The notes below the pieces were generated by a model that saw only the letters and a list, made by a program, of their open reading frames with translations, made no database searches and had not been told where the DNA came from. The position numbers and the translations under genes were made by a program. This document shows, piece by piece, positions 1-6,732 of a stretch of DNA of 15,365 bases. Within the stretch, counting starts at the first letter, position 1; each line of letters starts with the position of its first letter. The DNA is from JAPLKX01 sp035530195 (GTDB lineage: Bacteria; Hydrogenedentota; Hydrogenedentia; Hydrogenedentales; SLHB01), in assembly GCA_035530195.1 (NCBI GenBank), contig DATKVG010000195.1:1-15365 (forward strand). The letters run 5' to 3'.

Positions 1-33
1 TGTTGAGGCCAACTCCGGTGTTCTGCCCTGGGG

Positions 34-73
34 AAAAAACGGGACGCCCCCCGGCAGTTGTGGGGGGCGTCCC
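34..73 (-). terminator. Intrinsic terminator, copy 1
   Basis: Arms 62-73 and 41-52 form a perfect 12-bp stem with loop 53-61. The T-run on the minus strand is six bases (complement of 34-39), one fewer than in the other copies. Confidence 0.72.
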
Positions 74-107
74 AATGTTGAGGCCAACTCCGGTGTTCTG
101 CCCTGGG

Positions 108-148
108 AAAAAAACGGGACGCCCCCCGGCAGTTGTGGGGGGTGTCCC
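108..148 (-). terminator. Intrinsic terminator, copy 2
   Basis: This has the same design as copy 3: arms 137-148 and 116-127, loop 128-136, and seven T on the minus strand (108-114). One C-to-T change at 143 in the right arm, on the plus strand, disturbs one base pair: it leaves a G-T wobble on that strand and an A-C mismatch in the minus-strand transcript. It may act as a back-up terminator. Confidence 0.72.
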
Positions 149-182
149 AATGTTGAGGCCAACTCCGGTGTTCTGCCCTGGG

Positions 183-223
183 AAAAAAACGGGACGCCCC
201 CCGGCAGTTGTGGGGGGCGTCCC
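183..223 (-). terminator. Intrinsic terminator, copy 3 (nearest the upstream gene)
   Basis: Read on the minus strand, a perfect 12-bp GC-rich stem (arms 212-223 and 191-202, 9-nt loop 203-211) is followed by G and then seven T (complement of the A-run 183-189). This is the classical rho-independent layout. It is the first hairpin met by transcripts leaving the gene that stops at 358, about 135 bp downstream of the stop. Confidence 0.8.
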
Positions 224-225
224 AA

Positions 226-270
226 CAATCCTAATCGTCCCATGTGTCCCAATTGTCTCATTCGGCCCAT
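226..270. repeat. Degenerate 9-bp tandem repeat, about 5 units
   Basis: The units are caatcctaa, tcgtcccat, gtgtcccaa, ttgtctcat and tcggcccat, with period 9 and consensus near TcGTCCCAT. The array lies between the 75-bp unit array and the stop of the minus-strand gene at 358. It resembles the ATCCGACCG arrays at 1627 and 7783. The remainder of the gap, 271-357, shows nothing recognisable. Confidence 0.6.
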
Positions 271-357
271 TGCTTTAGCCCGGAGCAGCCGATTGTACCT
301 GAAATATGCGCCGCGTGCCCGCGCCGCTTGCGGGAGGGGCATCTTGCTTTCGTGGAG

Positions 358-1602
358 TTATCGGGCCAGGAAATCGCGGAAGTTGGTTTCGAGGAGCCGT
401 TGAGCGTCGCGTTGGATTTCGTGTTCGTCGATGGCCCAGTCGGCTTCGAGGAGGTCGGCGTATTTGTCGGCGAGCACGTCGGCGATGATCCTGCGGGAAT
501 GGTCCCACTTGTAGATGACGTGGTCGAGCACGCGGGCGTCGCTGTGTTGTGGCACGAAACTGAGGCCAAGCAGTTCGATGCGCGTCCGGGTGATTTCGTC
601 GATGAGGGAGGGGTTGTTGAGAAACCACCAGCAGCCGAACAGGAGCAGATTCGCGAACTTCCTTGTAACGACGGCGAGTTCATGCTGGTTCTCGCGGGCG
701 AGCATCGTCACCATGAACTTGTTCTTGGGGAACGACCCGCACAGGCGCACAACGCTGTCGACGTCGGCCAGGCCGACGCCGTCCGAGGCAAGCCGCAACG
801 CGGGATTCACGCCGCGTTTGACGCCCATCATCATGGCGAACGGGACGCCGTACTCGAGGGCAACGGGCAGGACGCAGTCTTCGATGATTTCGGCGCGGGG
901 CGATTCTTCGGGGAAGGCGAAATTGGGCGGCAGGGACACGGCCATGTAGAGCGCCTTGGTGCGGTCGAGCCACTCGGCGAGGAACTTGCGGATCGCGGCG
1001 AGGGTCGGCTGGTTGAGGGTAGTTTCGACTTTGTATCCCCAGCCGCTGAGTTTTTCGCAGGTCCTTGGCCAGTCGTTGAGGAGCGGGTCGATACGGAGCG
1101 CGGGCAGAAACCTGTCATCCGGGTCGAATCCGCGCAGCCAGACCCCGCGCTCGACGTCGTCAAACGGGTCGTTGGTCATAACGGCCGCTTTGAGGTTTGC
1201 GGTACGGAACGCGAGGTCGACGTGGTCGCGCGCGTCCAGGGCATCGAAAAACCCGCGGAACTCATCGAGGTTTCGCGATGCGGTGTCGAGGCCGAGCCGG
1301 GTCAGCACGGTGAGCACGCCGCGGCATGCCTCGCTGACGGGGCTGCGCTCGATGAACAGTTCGCGCCAGATCAAATCGGCCTGGGCGCGTTTGGACATGG
1401 CGTAGAACGCGTCCGCGGTGATTGGGGCGACCCGCATGACTTCCGCGATGAGGTAGTGGTACGTCAGCAGTTCGTCGATGCCCCGCAGCAGCATGTCGCC
1501 GAACGCCGGGGCGAACAGGTGGGTGTGCATGTCAACCACGGGCGTGTGCATCACCGCCTTGAGGACGGTTTTATGCAGTTCCGAAGACGTATTGGCAGTC
1601 AT
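358..1602 (-). CDS. Uronate (glucuronate) isomerase-family amidohydrolase
   Basis: A 414-residue protein related to UxaC, the TIM-barrel amidohydrolase that interconverts glucuronate/galacturonate with their keto forms in the cytoplasm. Near the N terminus D24-M-H26-T-H28 matches the metal-binding HxH of the family (DYHCHL in E. coli UxaC). TNDPFDD in the first half matches the family's T-x-DP-x-D region. GCWWFLNNP (323-331) followed by QHSDAR (352-357) corresponds to GSGWWFND and the downstream TDSR of UxaC. The protein is shorter than E. coli UxaC (about 470 residues) and clearly divergent, so the substrate is unproven. The reading frame stays open upstream to 1776, but that part translates the 9-bp repeat array. 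The ATG at 1602 has GGAAGAGG four bases upstream and fits the family start. Its upstream neighbour, the LolA-like gene, ends 73 bp away and may be co-transcribed. Confidence 0.8.
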   Translation of the reverse strand: MTANTSSELHKTVLKAVMHTPVVDMHTHLFAPAFGDMLLRGIDELLTYHYLIAEVMRVAPITADAFYAMSKRAQADLIWRELFIERSPVSEACRGVLTVLTRLGLDTASRNLDEFRGFFDALDARDHVDLAFRTANLKAAVMTNDPFDDVERGVWLRGFDPDDRFLPALRIDPLLNDWPRTCEKLSGWGYKVETTLNQPTLAAIRKFLAEWLDRTKALYMAVSLPPNFAFPEESPRAEIIEDCVLPVALEYGVPFAMMMGVKRGVNPALRLASDGVGLADVDSVVRLCGSFPKNKFMVTMLARENQHELAVVTRKFANLLLFGCWWFLNNPSLIDEITRTRIELLGLSFVPQHSDARVLDHVIYKWDHSRRIIADVLADKYADLLEADWAIDEHEIQRDAQRLLETNFRDFLAR

Positions 1603-1626
1603 GTTGCCTCTTCCGTTGAACGAGTC

Positions 1627-1669
1627 ATCGATCGGACCGATCCGACCGATCCGACTGATTCGACCGATG
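1627..1669. repeat. 9-bp tandem repeat (accgatccg), about 4.8 units
   Basis: Units are atcgatcgg, accgatccg, accgatccg, actgattcg and a partial accgatgg. The array fills most of the 73-bp gap between the stop of the LolA-like gene and the start of the isomerase gene, so it would lie in any mRNA joining them. The same nonamer recurs at 7783-7821. Confidence 0.85.
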
Positions 1670-1675
1670 GACCTG

Positions 1676-2410
1676 CTATTTTTGTGTGGTGGCCGTGGGC
1701 GCCGGCGCCGGCGCGGCAGGGGGTGCGGGCGCCGCGAGCGACACGAACTTGAACGCGTCGCCGGCCATTTCACCATTCACATTCAGGTTTTTCATCGTTA
1801 TTACGGCCATCTCCGTTCCGGCGGCATCGAGCAGCGTGACTTTACTCAGGATTCCGGTGGTTTTGGCGAACCAGGCTTTAAAGCCGGCCACGGGCGATTC
1901 GGCTTCTTTTACGGAAGCCCGAAGAACGTGACAGTCCTGGCCGTTGACCAGTTCCGCGGGCAGGGCGGTGAGATTGGCGAGGTTCTTGCGCATGACGTTG
2001 AAAAGCCATTTGCCTCCCGGGGGCACGATTTCGGCCATGGTGGCCTGGCCGGACTCATTGAGCTTGAACAACGGCGCCAGCGCTTCGTAGTAGCCGACCT
2101 GGCCGTCATAGAGCGCCTGGGCCTGCAGCAGCCGGCCCGTGGGGCTGAACCCCGCCCAGAGGAACCCCTTGTAACGCGGCGTCTCGCCCACTTTGGCATA
2201 GTCGACCGTACCGCCGCCGACAAGCTTCATGGGTGCGGTCTGTTCCGGTTTGAGCTTGAAGCTTGCGGTCAAATCGTAGGCGCCGGAAAATGACGCCAGT
2301 TTATCGAACTGGGCCGACACGGCCTGTTCGATCTGGTCTATCGAGTCCTGGGCAAAGACGGGCGCTGCGATCAGGCTGACTAATAGCGGTAACACGAAAT
2401 ACATTCGCAT
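1676..2410 (-). CDS. Secreted LolA-like outer-membrane lipoprotein-sorting domain protein
   Basis: A 244-residue protein. Residues 1-20 form a Sec signal peptide: a short charged start (MRM), a hydrophobic core, and VFA just before Q21 as the likely cleavage site. The mature part starts with an amphipathic helix (DQIEQAVSAQFDKLASFSGAYDLT) and continues with alternating strands ending in VITMKNLNVNGEMAGDAFKF. This is the pattern of the LolA/LppX fold, a lipid-binding half-barrel in the periplasm. The C-terminal 20 or so residues are a Pro/Ala-rich tail. The start at 2410 is supported by AGGAG seven bases upstream; the frame extends to 2452 but without a signal-like sequence. The assignment rests on overall pattern, not on a diagnostic motif, so a generic secreted protein of unknown function is the alternative. 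Confidence 0.6.
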   Translation of the reverse strand: MRMYFVLPLLVSLIAAPVFAQDSIDQIEQAVSAQFDKLASFSGAYDLTASFKLKPEQTAPMKLVGGGTVDYAKVGETPRYKGFLWAGFSPTGRLLQAQALYDGQVGYYEALAPLFKLNESGQATMAEIVPPGGKWLFNVMRKNLANLTALPAELVNGQDCHVLRASVKEAESPVAGFKAWFAKTTGILSKVTLLDAAGTEMAVITMKNLNVNGEMAGDAFKFVSLAAPAPPAAPAPAPTATTQK

Positions 2411-2532
2411 GAAATATCTCCTGGTTCGGTTTCGCGCGCGCGCAACCGGCAAAAATCACGCCCCTACCCTACCTTTAAACGCGGGGCCGACGCAACCCGG
2501 CTTCGCCGTGTCTGCTCCAAAAACAACCTAAG

Positions 2533-2598
2533 CGAAAAACGGGGACTGGCTCGCCTTTTTCGGTAGTTTGAAAAAGGCGTGCCTGTCCCCGCTTTTCG
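2533..2598. repeat. Long imperfect hairpin (29-bp arms), REP/MITE-like and possible terminator
   Basis: Arms 2533-2561 and 2570-2598 pair over 29 positions with three mismatches and an 8-nt loop (ggtagttt). The outer core is CGGGGAC / GTCCCCG and the inner stem is GCCTTTTTC / GAAAAAGGC. Read on the minus strand it lies 60 bp downstream of the phosphodiesterase stop and ends CCCCG followed by five T, so it can act as a terminator. Its length and near symmetry look more like a dispersed palindromic element. It is the main content of the 248-bp gap 2411-2658. Confidence 0.8.
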
Positions 2599-2658
2599 TG
2601 GCCTCCGTCTCCAAGCCTCGTTTCATAGTTTAAGCTGCGCTTAACATGACTCGCTACA

Positions 2659-3666
2659 CTACCCGGAAGCGGGAACCCGTTTGGCCAAGTTCACTTTTGG
2701 CGTGACGCCGACGTGGCGGGAAGCCGCGCTCGAAACCGCGGGCTTCGTCGCGACCTTGGTGGGTCGGACGCGGATGGTGGACATGTATCCGGTGTGGTCG
2801 CTGAGCGGCGTGGTTTGGCCGGGCACATGGCCGGTGATCGGCAACGTTTCCAACACCTGGTAGTCGTATCTGTCGGATGGGGCGCCGAAAATGTGGTCGA
2901 TCCGGGAGTCGATGTTCATGAGGCGCCGGAGGCCCGCGCCGGCCACGAGCGTGTTGTATTGCATGGAGCCCGGGGCGCAATTCATATCGCCGACGAGCAG
3001 CGCGGGAACGGTGCGCAGGCACGAGTCGAGGATGAACCTGGCCAGGGAGCCCATCTGAGACTTTCGGACGCCGTCGTACTGGGTGGACCTGTACGCGGCG
3101 TGGGCGTGGGTGTTGTAGAAGTCGATGATGCCCTGGGGCAGGGCGATCCGGGCGAGCGCAACCCCTTTTCCAGCCCACCAGTCGCCGTGGTAAAACTTGT
3201 ACCACTTGCCGTTCTGCTCGTAGCGGTGGAAGAAGGTTTCGACGATGGGATAGGCGCTCAAGACGAGCAAACCGCAGCCGAGGGTTCCGCTTTTGTAGTA
3301 TTGGTGATAGGCGAGGCGGGAACCCGCGATCGAGGCGAGAAGCTCGCGCCGGTCTTTTTCGATGAAACTTTCCTGGATGCCGACGATATCGGGGTCGAGA
3401 TGGCGGAGGGTCTCGCCGATGGCTTTCATGCGTGCGATGCGGTTGCGGCCGGCGACGTACAGGTCCTGGATATTGAACGTGACGATTCTTAGGACGACCT
3501 CGTCGGCGAGTGGCGCGGTGGATTGCGTGAGCAGGAGGCTTTTTCGCAGGTCCGTGACTATATCGGTCCTTCCATTGAACATGGCGGCCATCGCCACGAG
3601 GGCCGCCAACATCACTACGAACAAAAACAACGCAACTGCCACTGCCTTGACTGCCTTTCCAAACAT
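2659..3666 (-). CDS. Membrane-anchored EEP-family phosphodiesterase, neutral sphingomyelinase-like
   Basis: A 335-residue protein of the endonuclease/exonuclease/phosphatase superfamily. One hydrophobic segment (about residues 8-29) is probably an uncleaved N-terminal anchor, placing the enzyme on the outer face of the inner membrane. Catalytic motifs appear in family order: TFNIQ (N65), GIQES (E99, metal ligand), NTHAHA (H187), GDMN (D227, N229), IDHIF (D257) and the terminal SDH (D290, H291). SGTLGCGLLVLSAYPI and the NTHAHAAY segment resemble the GlLVLSRYPI and THLHAEY stretches of eukaryotic-type neutral sphingomyelinase (SMPD2), so a phospholipid headgroup is a plausible substrate. A nuclease or other phosphodiesterase role cannot be excluded. 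A GTG start at 3726 would add 20 residues. I prefer the ATG at 3666, which has GGGAG upstream (11-nt spacing, rather long) and places the helix at the terminus. It lies 78 bp downstream of the oxidase stop and is probably co-transcribed. Confidence 0.82.
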   Translation of the reverse strand: MFGKAVKAVAVALFLFVVMLAALVAMAAMFNGRTDIVTDLRKSLLLTQSTAPLADEVVLRIVTFNIQDLYVAGRNRIARMKAIGETLRHLDPDIVGIQESFIEKDRRELLASIAGSRLAYHQYYKSGTLGCGLLVLSAYPIVETFFHRYEQNGKWYKFYHGDWWAGKGVALARIALPQGIIDFYNTHAHAAYRSTQYDGVRKSQMGSLARFILDSCLRTVPALLVGDMNCAPGSMQYNTLVAGAGLRRLMNIDSRIDHIFGAPSDRYDYQVLETLPITGHVPGQTTPLSDHTGYMSTIRVRPTKVATKPAVSSAASRHVGVTPKVNLAKRVPASG

Positions 3667-3744
3667 TACTGCTACTGCTCCCGCGGGTACTGCACCTGCT
3701 ACTGTGACGGCGAAAAGCGGGTACACGTTTTTCGCCGGCCGCGA

Positions 3745-6606
3745 TCAAAGGTTTGCCGGGAAATAGTCCGACTGGAGCGCCTGCGCCAGGAACTCGGCCA
3801 TGTGCACCGGTGTCACCTTGGACAGATGGGCGATTTGTTGACGGCAACTTGTGCCGGAAGCCACCACCATCGTCCCCGCCGCGAGCGCCTCGACTTGGGC
3901 GATCAACGGCCGGGCTACTTCGACCGATAAGTCATATTTTTCGCGCAACGCGCCAAACGAGCCCGCCATCCCGCAGCAGCCCGTGTCCATCACGAAAGCG
4001 CGGCTGCCAGGGATTTTCCCGGCGAGGGCGGCGGATTTGGCCGAGCCGGTCAGCGCCTTGGCGTGACAATGCGCGTGGATGGCCACCGAAGACTCGCCCT
4101 CCGCGAACTCGAGGGCGTCCGGCTCGCGGTCCAGCAGATTATACACGAAGTCCTCGAAAAGAATACAGCGTGGTGCAAGATCTTGCGCGTTTTTAACGTC
4201 CAACTCGACGTAATCCTGCGCAAACATCGAAAAACACGACGGCTCAAGGAAAACAATGGGAAGTGACTCGTCCTGTTTCATGAGGCGGGCGACGTTTTTC
4301 GAGCCAAACCGCCGGGCAACGTCGAGGCGCCCCACGCTGAACGCGGGCCGGCCGCAGCACGCGGTGTTTTGCGGGAGAACGATTTCAAACCCCGCCGCCT
4401 CGAGCACTTTAACGGCCGCCATCCCGATTTGAGGCTCGAAATAGCGGACGGTGCAGTCGTCCCACAGCACAATGCGGCCGCGCCGGCCATGTTTGACGGG
4501 CCGGCGTTGATACCACTGGTCGAACCGCTCCGACGTGAACGCGGGGAGTGGCCGTTTCGACGCGAGGCCGACAATCTTCTCGATGGCGAGCCGCATGAGC
4601 GCAGATTCGAGCGCCGCGTTCATCAGCCTCGGCGCAGCCGTACCAACCCGGCCCAGCAGGTCAAACCGGCTGACTACCCGTTCGAGCAGGTCGACGCCGC
4701 GCTCGCCGTGGCGGGCGTAGAGCAGTTCGGCTTTCAACAACGACATATCGACGTTGCTCGGGCATTCTTTTTTGCACGCCTTGCAGGACAGGCAGTTGCC
4801 GAGCGCCGCGTCGAGCGCGTCGGTAGCCAGCGGGTGAACGTGCGGGTCGATCCGGCCTTCGAGGGCGGCGCGGATGGCGTTTGCCCTGCCGCGGGTGGAC
4901 ATGTATTCCTCGCCGGTGGCCAGGTAGGTGGGGCACATGGTGGGCGTGTCTTTTCGGCACTCGCCGCACCCGTTGCATTGTTCGAGGTTGGCGATGAACG
5001 ACTCGTCCCGCGCCGCAAACTTGAGCTGCGGCTTGAACGGCAGCGGGATTTGGTGGCCGTCGCCCAACCGCAGGTCCGAGTCGATCGCGAACCGGCCGTC
5101 CGGAAAGATCTTGCCGGGGTTCATCACCCCCGTGGGATCGAAAACGTTTTTGATCCGGCGCATCGCCTCGAGCAGTTCGGGCCCGATGTGGTCGTGCATG
5201 AACTCGGTTCTGGCAATGCCGACCCCGTGCTCGCCCGCAAACGACCCGCCGAACTGACGCGTGAGCGTCGAGACGCCTTCGGCGAGTTTTCGGAACTTGG
5301 CGATGCTGTCGGCGCGGTGAAGATCGATCATGGGCCGCACGTGAACAAGGCCCGAGGCGCAATGGCCGTAAAACGAGGTTTCGAGGCCGAGCGGCTCGAC
5401 GAGGTCGCGCAGCGCGCCCACGTAGTCGGGCAGACGCTCAGGGCGCACAGCCACGTCTTCGATCCCCGCCACGGGTTTTGCGGGGCCTTTGCGGCTGGTG
5501 AGCAGCGACAGGCCGGATTTGCGCAGCCCCCACACCTCGAGCATCTCGTCAGACGACGTAAACGCACGGGTGCGGAGGCCGAGATGGCGATTAACGACGG
5601 CAGCCAGCCTGTCGGCGACGCGCGCGCGCGCATTTTCGTAGAACTCGACGATGAGGAAGGCCTCGCAGGGTTTTGCATCGAGTTCGAGAAGGTCGCGCGC
5701 GGCCTGAAACGCCAGCCTGCCCTTAGTCTGGTCGAACAGGAGGCGATCGCAATGCTCAATAGCGGCCGGTTCAAGATCGAGCAACTCGACCGTGGCGCGC
5801 ACGGCTTCGGCAACGGATGCAAAGAAGATCACGCAGAGGCCTTTTTCGCGCGGCAGCGGCACCACGTTGAGCACAGCGGAAGTGACGGCGGCAAGCGTGC
5901 CTTCGCTGCCCGCCAACACCTTCGATAAATCGCCGCGCGCACGCAGATACGGCTCGAGGCCGTAACCGGGCCAGCGTTTTACGAGCACCCGCGGAAATCG
6001 CGACCGAATCGCCTGTTCGTTTGCGGCGATGATGCGCTCGACGGCATCGGTTTCGGCCTCGAGCCCCGCGTCATGGGTTGCTCCGACGACGGCAACGCGG
6101 CCGTCGGCCAGGACGGCCTCGACGGCAACCACGTGGTCGGCCGTCGTGCCGTAGATGGGCGCGCGCGCGCCCGACGAGTTGTTGCTGATCATCCCGCCGA
6201 GCGTGGCCCGCGAACTGGTCGCCACGTCCGGCCCGAAACACAGCCCGTGCGGCCGCAGAAAATCGTTTAGCTGGTCGAGCACGACGCCGGCGCCCACGCG
6301 CACGGTTTTCTTTTCGAGATCGAGATCAGAGATCCACCTCGAGTGCCTGGCGAGGTCGATGATAAGGCCCTCGCCGACGGCCCCGCCTGCCAGGCCGGTG
6401 CCGGCGCCGCGCGGCGTGATTGGAACGCCCGCATCAGCCGCGGCACGCATCACGCCCGCCGCTTCCCCCGCCGTTCTTGGAAACGCGACCGCAACCGGCT
6501 CGATCTGATAAATCGACGCGTCGGTCGCATAAAGCTGACGCGTCAGCGCGTCCGAACGGATCTCGCAACCCGTCCCCGCCAACGCCGATAGAACCGGTTT
6601 GCTCAT
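3745..6606 (-). CDS. FAD-linked oxidase fused to 4Fe-4S/CCG domains (GlcD-GlpC type, YdiJ-like 2-hydroxyacid dehydrogenase)
   Basis: A 953-residue cytoplasmic or membrane-associated flavoprotein. Residues 35-240 form the PCMH-type FAD domain, with PRGAGTGLAGGAVG (65-78) and GPDVATSSRATLGGMISNN (125-143). Residues 250-500 are the FAD-oxidase C-terminal domain. H415 and H422 in YGHCASGLVHVRP fit the metal-binding histidines of D-2-hydroxyglutarate/D-lactate dehydrogenases, and GEHGVG (458-463) is conserved. A double ferredoxin module follows, with C544/C547/C550/C558 and C605/C608/C611/C615. Two CCG heterodisulfide-reductase-like motifs come last (NTACCGRP at 748-754, DTGCCGMAG at 874-882). The order and length match E. 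coli YdiJ (about 1,018 residues). The family oxidises a D-2-hydroxyacid at FAD and passes electrons through the Fe-S clusters to a membrane acceptor; the actual substrate cannot be read from the sequence. The ATG at 6606 is chosen over a TTG at 6627; neither has a strong ribosome site. Confidence 0.92.
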   Translation of the reverse strand: MSKPVLSALAGTGCEIRSDALTRQLYATDASIYQIEPVAVAFPRTAGEAAGVMRAAADAGVPITPRGAGTGLAGGAVGEGLIIDLARHSRWISDLDLEKKTVRVGAGVVLDQLNDFLRPHGLCFGPDVATSSRATLGGMISNNSSGARAPIYGTTADHVVAVEAVLADGRVAVVGATHDAGLEAETDAVERIIAANEQAIRSRFPRVLVKRWPGYGLEPYLRARGDLSKVLAGSEGTLAAVTSAVLNVVPLPREKGLCVIFFASVAEAVRATVELLDLEPAAIEHCDRLLFDQTKGRLAFQAARDLLELDAKPCEAFLIVEFYENARARVADRLAAVVNRHLGLRTRAFTSSDEMLEVWGLRKSGLSLLTSRKGPAKPVAGIEDVAVRPERLPDYVGALRDLVEPLGLETSFYGHCASGLVHVRPMIDLHRADSIAKFRKLAEGVSTLTRQFGGSFAGEHGVGIARTEFMHDHIGPELLEAMRRIKNVFDPTGVMNPGKIFPDGRFAIDSDLRLGDGHQIPLPFKPQLKFAARDESFIANLEQCNGCGECRKDTPTMCPTYLATGEEYMSTRGRANAIRAALEGRIDPHVHPLATDALDAALGNCLSCKACKKECPSNVDMSLLKAELLYARHGERGVDLLERVVSRFDLLGRVGTAAPRLMNAALESALMRLAIEKIVGLASKRPLPAFTSERFDQWYQRRPVKHGRRGRIVLWDDCTVRYFEPQIGMAAVKVLEAAGFEIVLPQNTACCGRPAFSVGRLDVARRFGSKNVARLMKQDESLPIVFLEPSCFSMFAQDYVELDVKNAQDLAPRCILFEDFVYNLLDREPDALEFAEGESSVAIHAHCHAKALTGSAKSAALAGKIPGSRAFVMDTGCCGMAGSFGALREKYDLSVEVARPLIAQVEALAAGTMVVASGTSCRQQIAHLSKVTPVHMAEFLAQALQSDYFPANL

Positions 6607-6641
6607 TTGGGGAAACAATCCAGACAAATCAACATGCCAAA

Positions 6642-6671
6642 ACTATACACGGAAGGGCGGAGGCCATCCAA
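6642..6671 (-). promoter_or_regulatory. Candidate sigma-70 promoter for the oxidase gene
   Basis: On the minus strand TTGGAT (complement of 6666-6671) is followed after 18 bases by TATAGT (complement of 6642-6647). Matches to consensus are 4/6 and 5/6. Transcription would start near 6635, leaving a leader of about 28 nt to the ATG at 6606. It lies in the 126-bp gap after the membrane-protein gene, which shows no hairpin. Confidence 0.4.
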
Positions 6672-6732
6672 CAGAAGAATGATGAATCAAGAAACAAAGA
6701 GAAACGAAAGGCAAAGCGGGCAGGTCACGATA

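Larger units (their letters stand above)
1..225. repeat. Three tandem 75-bp units, each containing a terminator-like hairpin
   Basis: Units lie at 1-75, 76-150 and 151-225 and are almost identical. Differences are one G/A change in the A-run and one C/T change in the right stem arm of unit 2. Each unit holds a unique part (TGTTGAGGCCAACTCC and onward), an A-run, and an inverted repeat GGGACGCCCCCC / GGGGGGCGTCCC with a 9-nt loop. The window starts exactly on a unit boundary, so more copies may lie to the left. The array sits downstream of the minus-strand uronate isomerase-like gene. Low divergence between units suggests recent duplication. Confidence 0.95.

Noticed and set aside
1..225. CRISPR array
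   Set aside because: The units are contiguous 75-bp copies with no variable spacers and no cas genes nearby.
3..278. Short plus-strand frame through the 75-bp units giving a repetitive peptide
   Set aside because: The unit length is a multiple of three, so the frame stays open by chance. The content is explained by the terminator hairpins.
244..1752. Long plus-strand open frame (502 codons) opposite the uronate isomerase-like gene
   Set aside because: Antisense shadow of a high-GC gene. The minus-strand product has recognisable family motifs and a ribosome site; this frame has neither.
4369..5928. Long plus-strand open frame (519 codons) inside the oxidase gene
   Set aside because: Antisense to the conserved FAD and Fe-S domains, with no family-like sequence.
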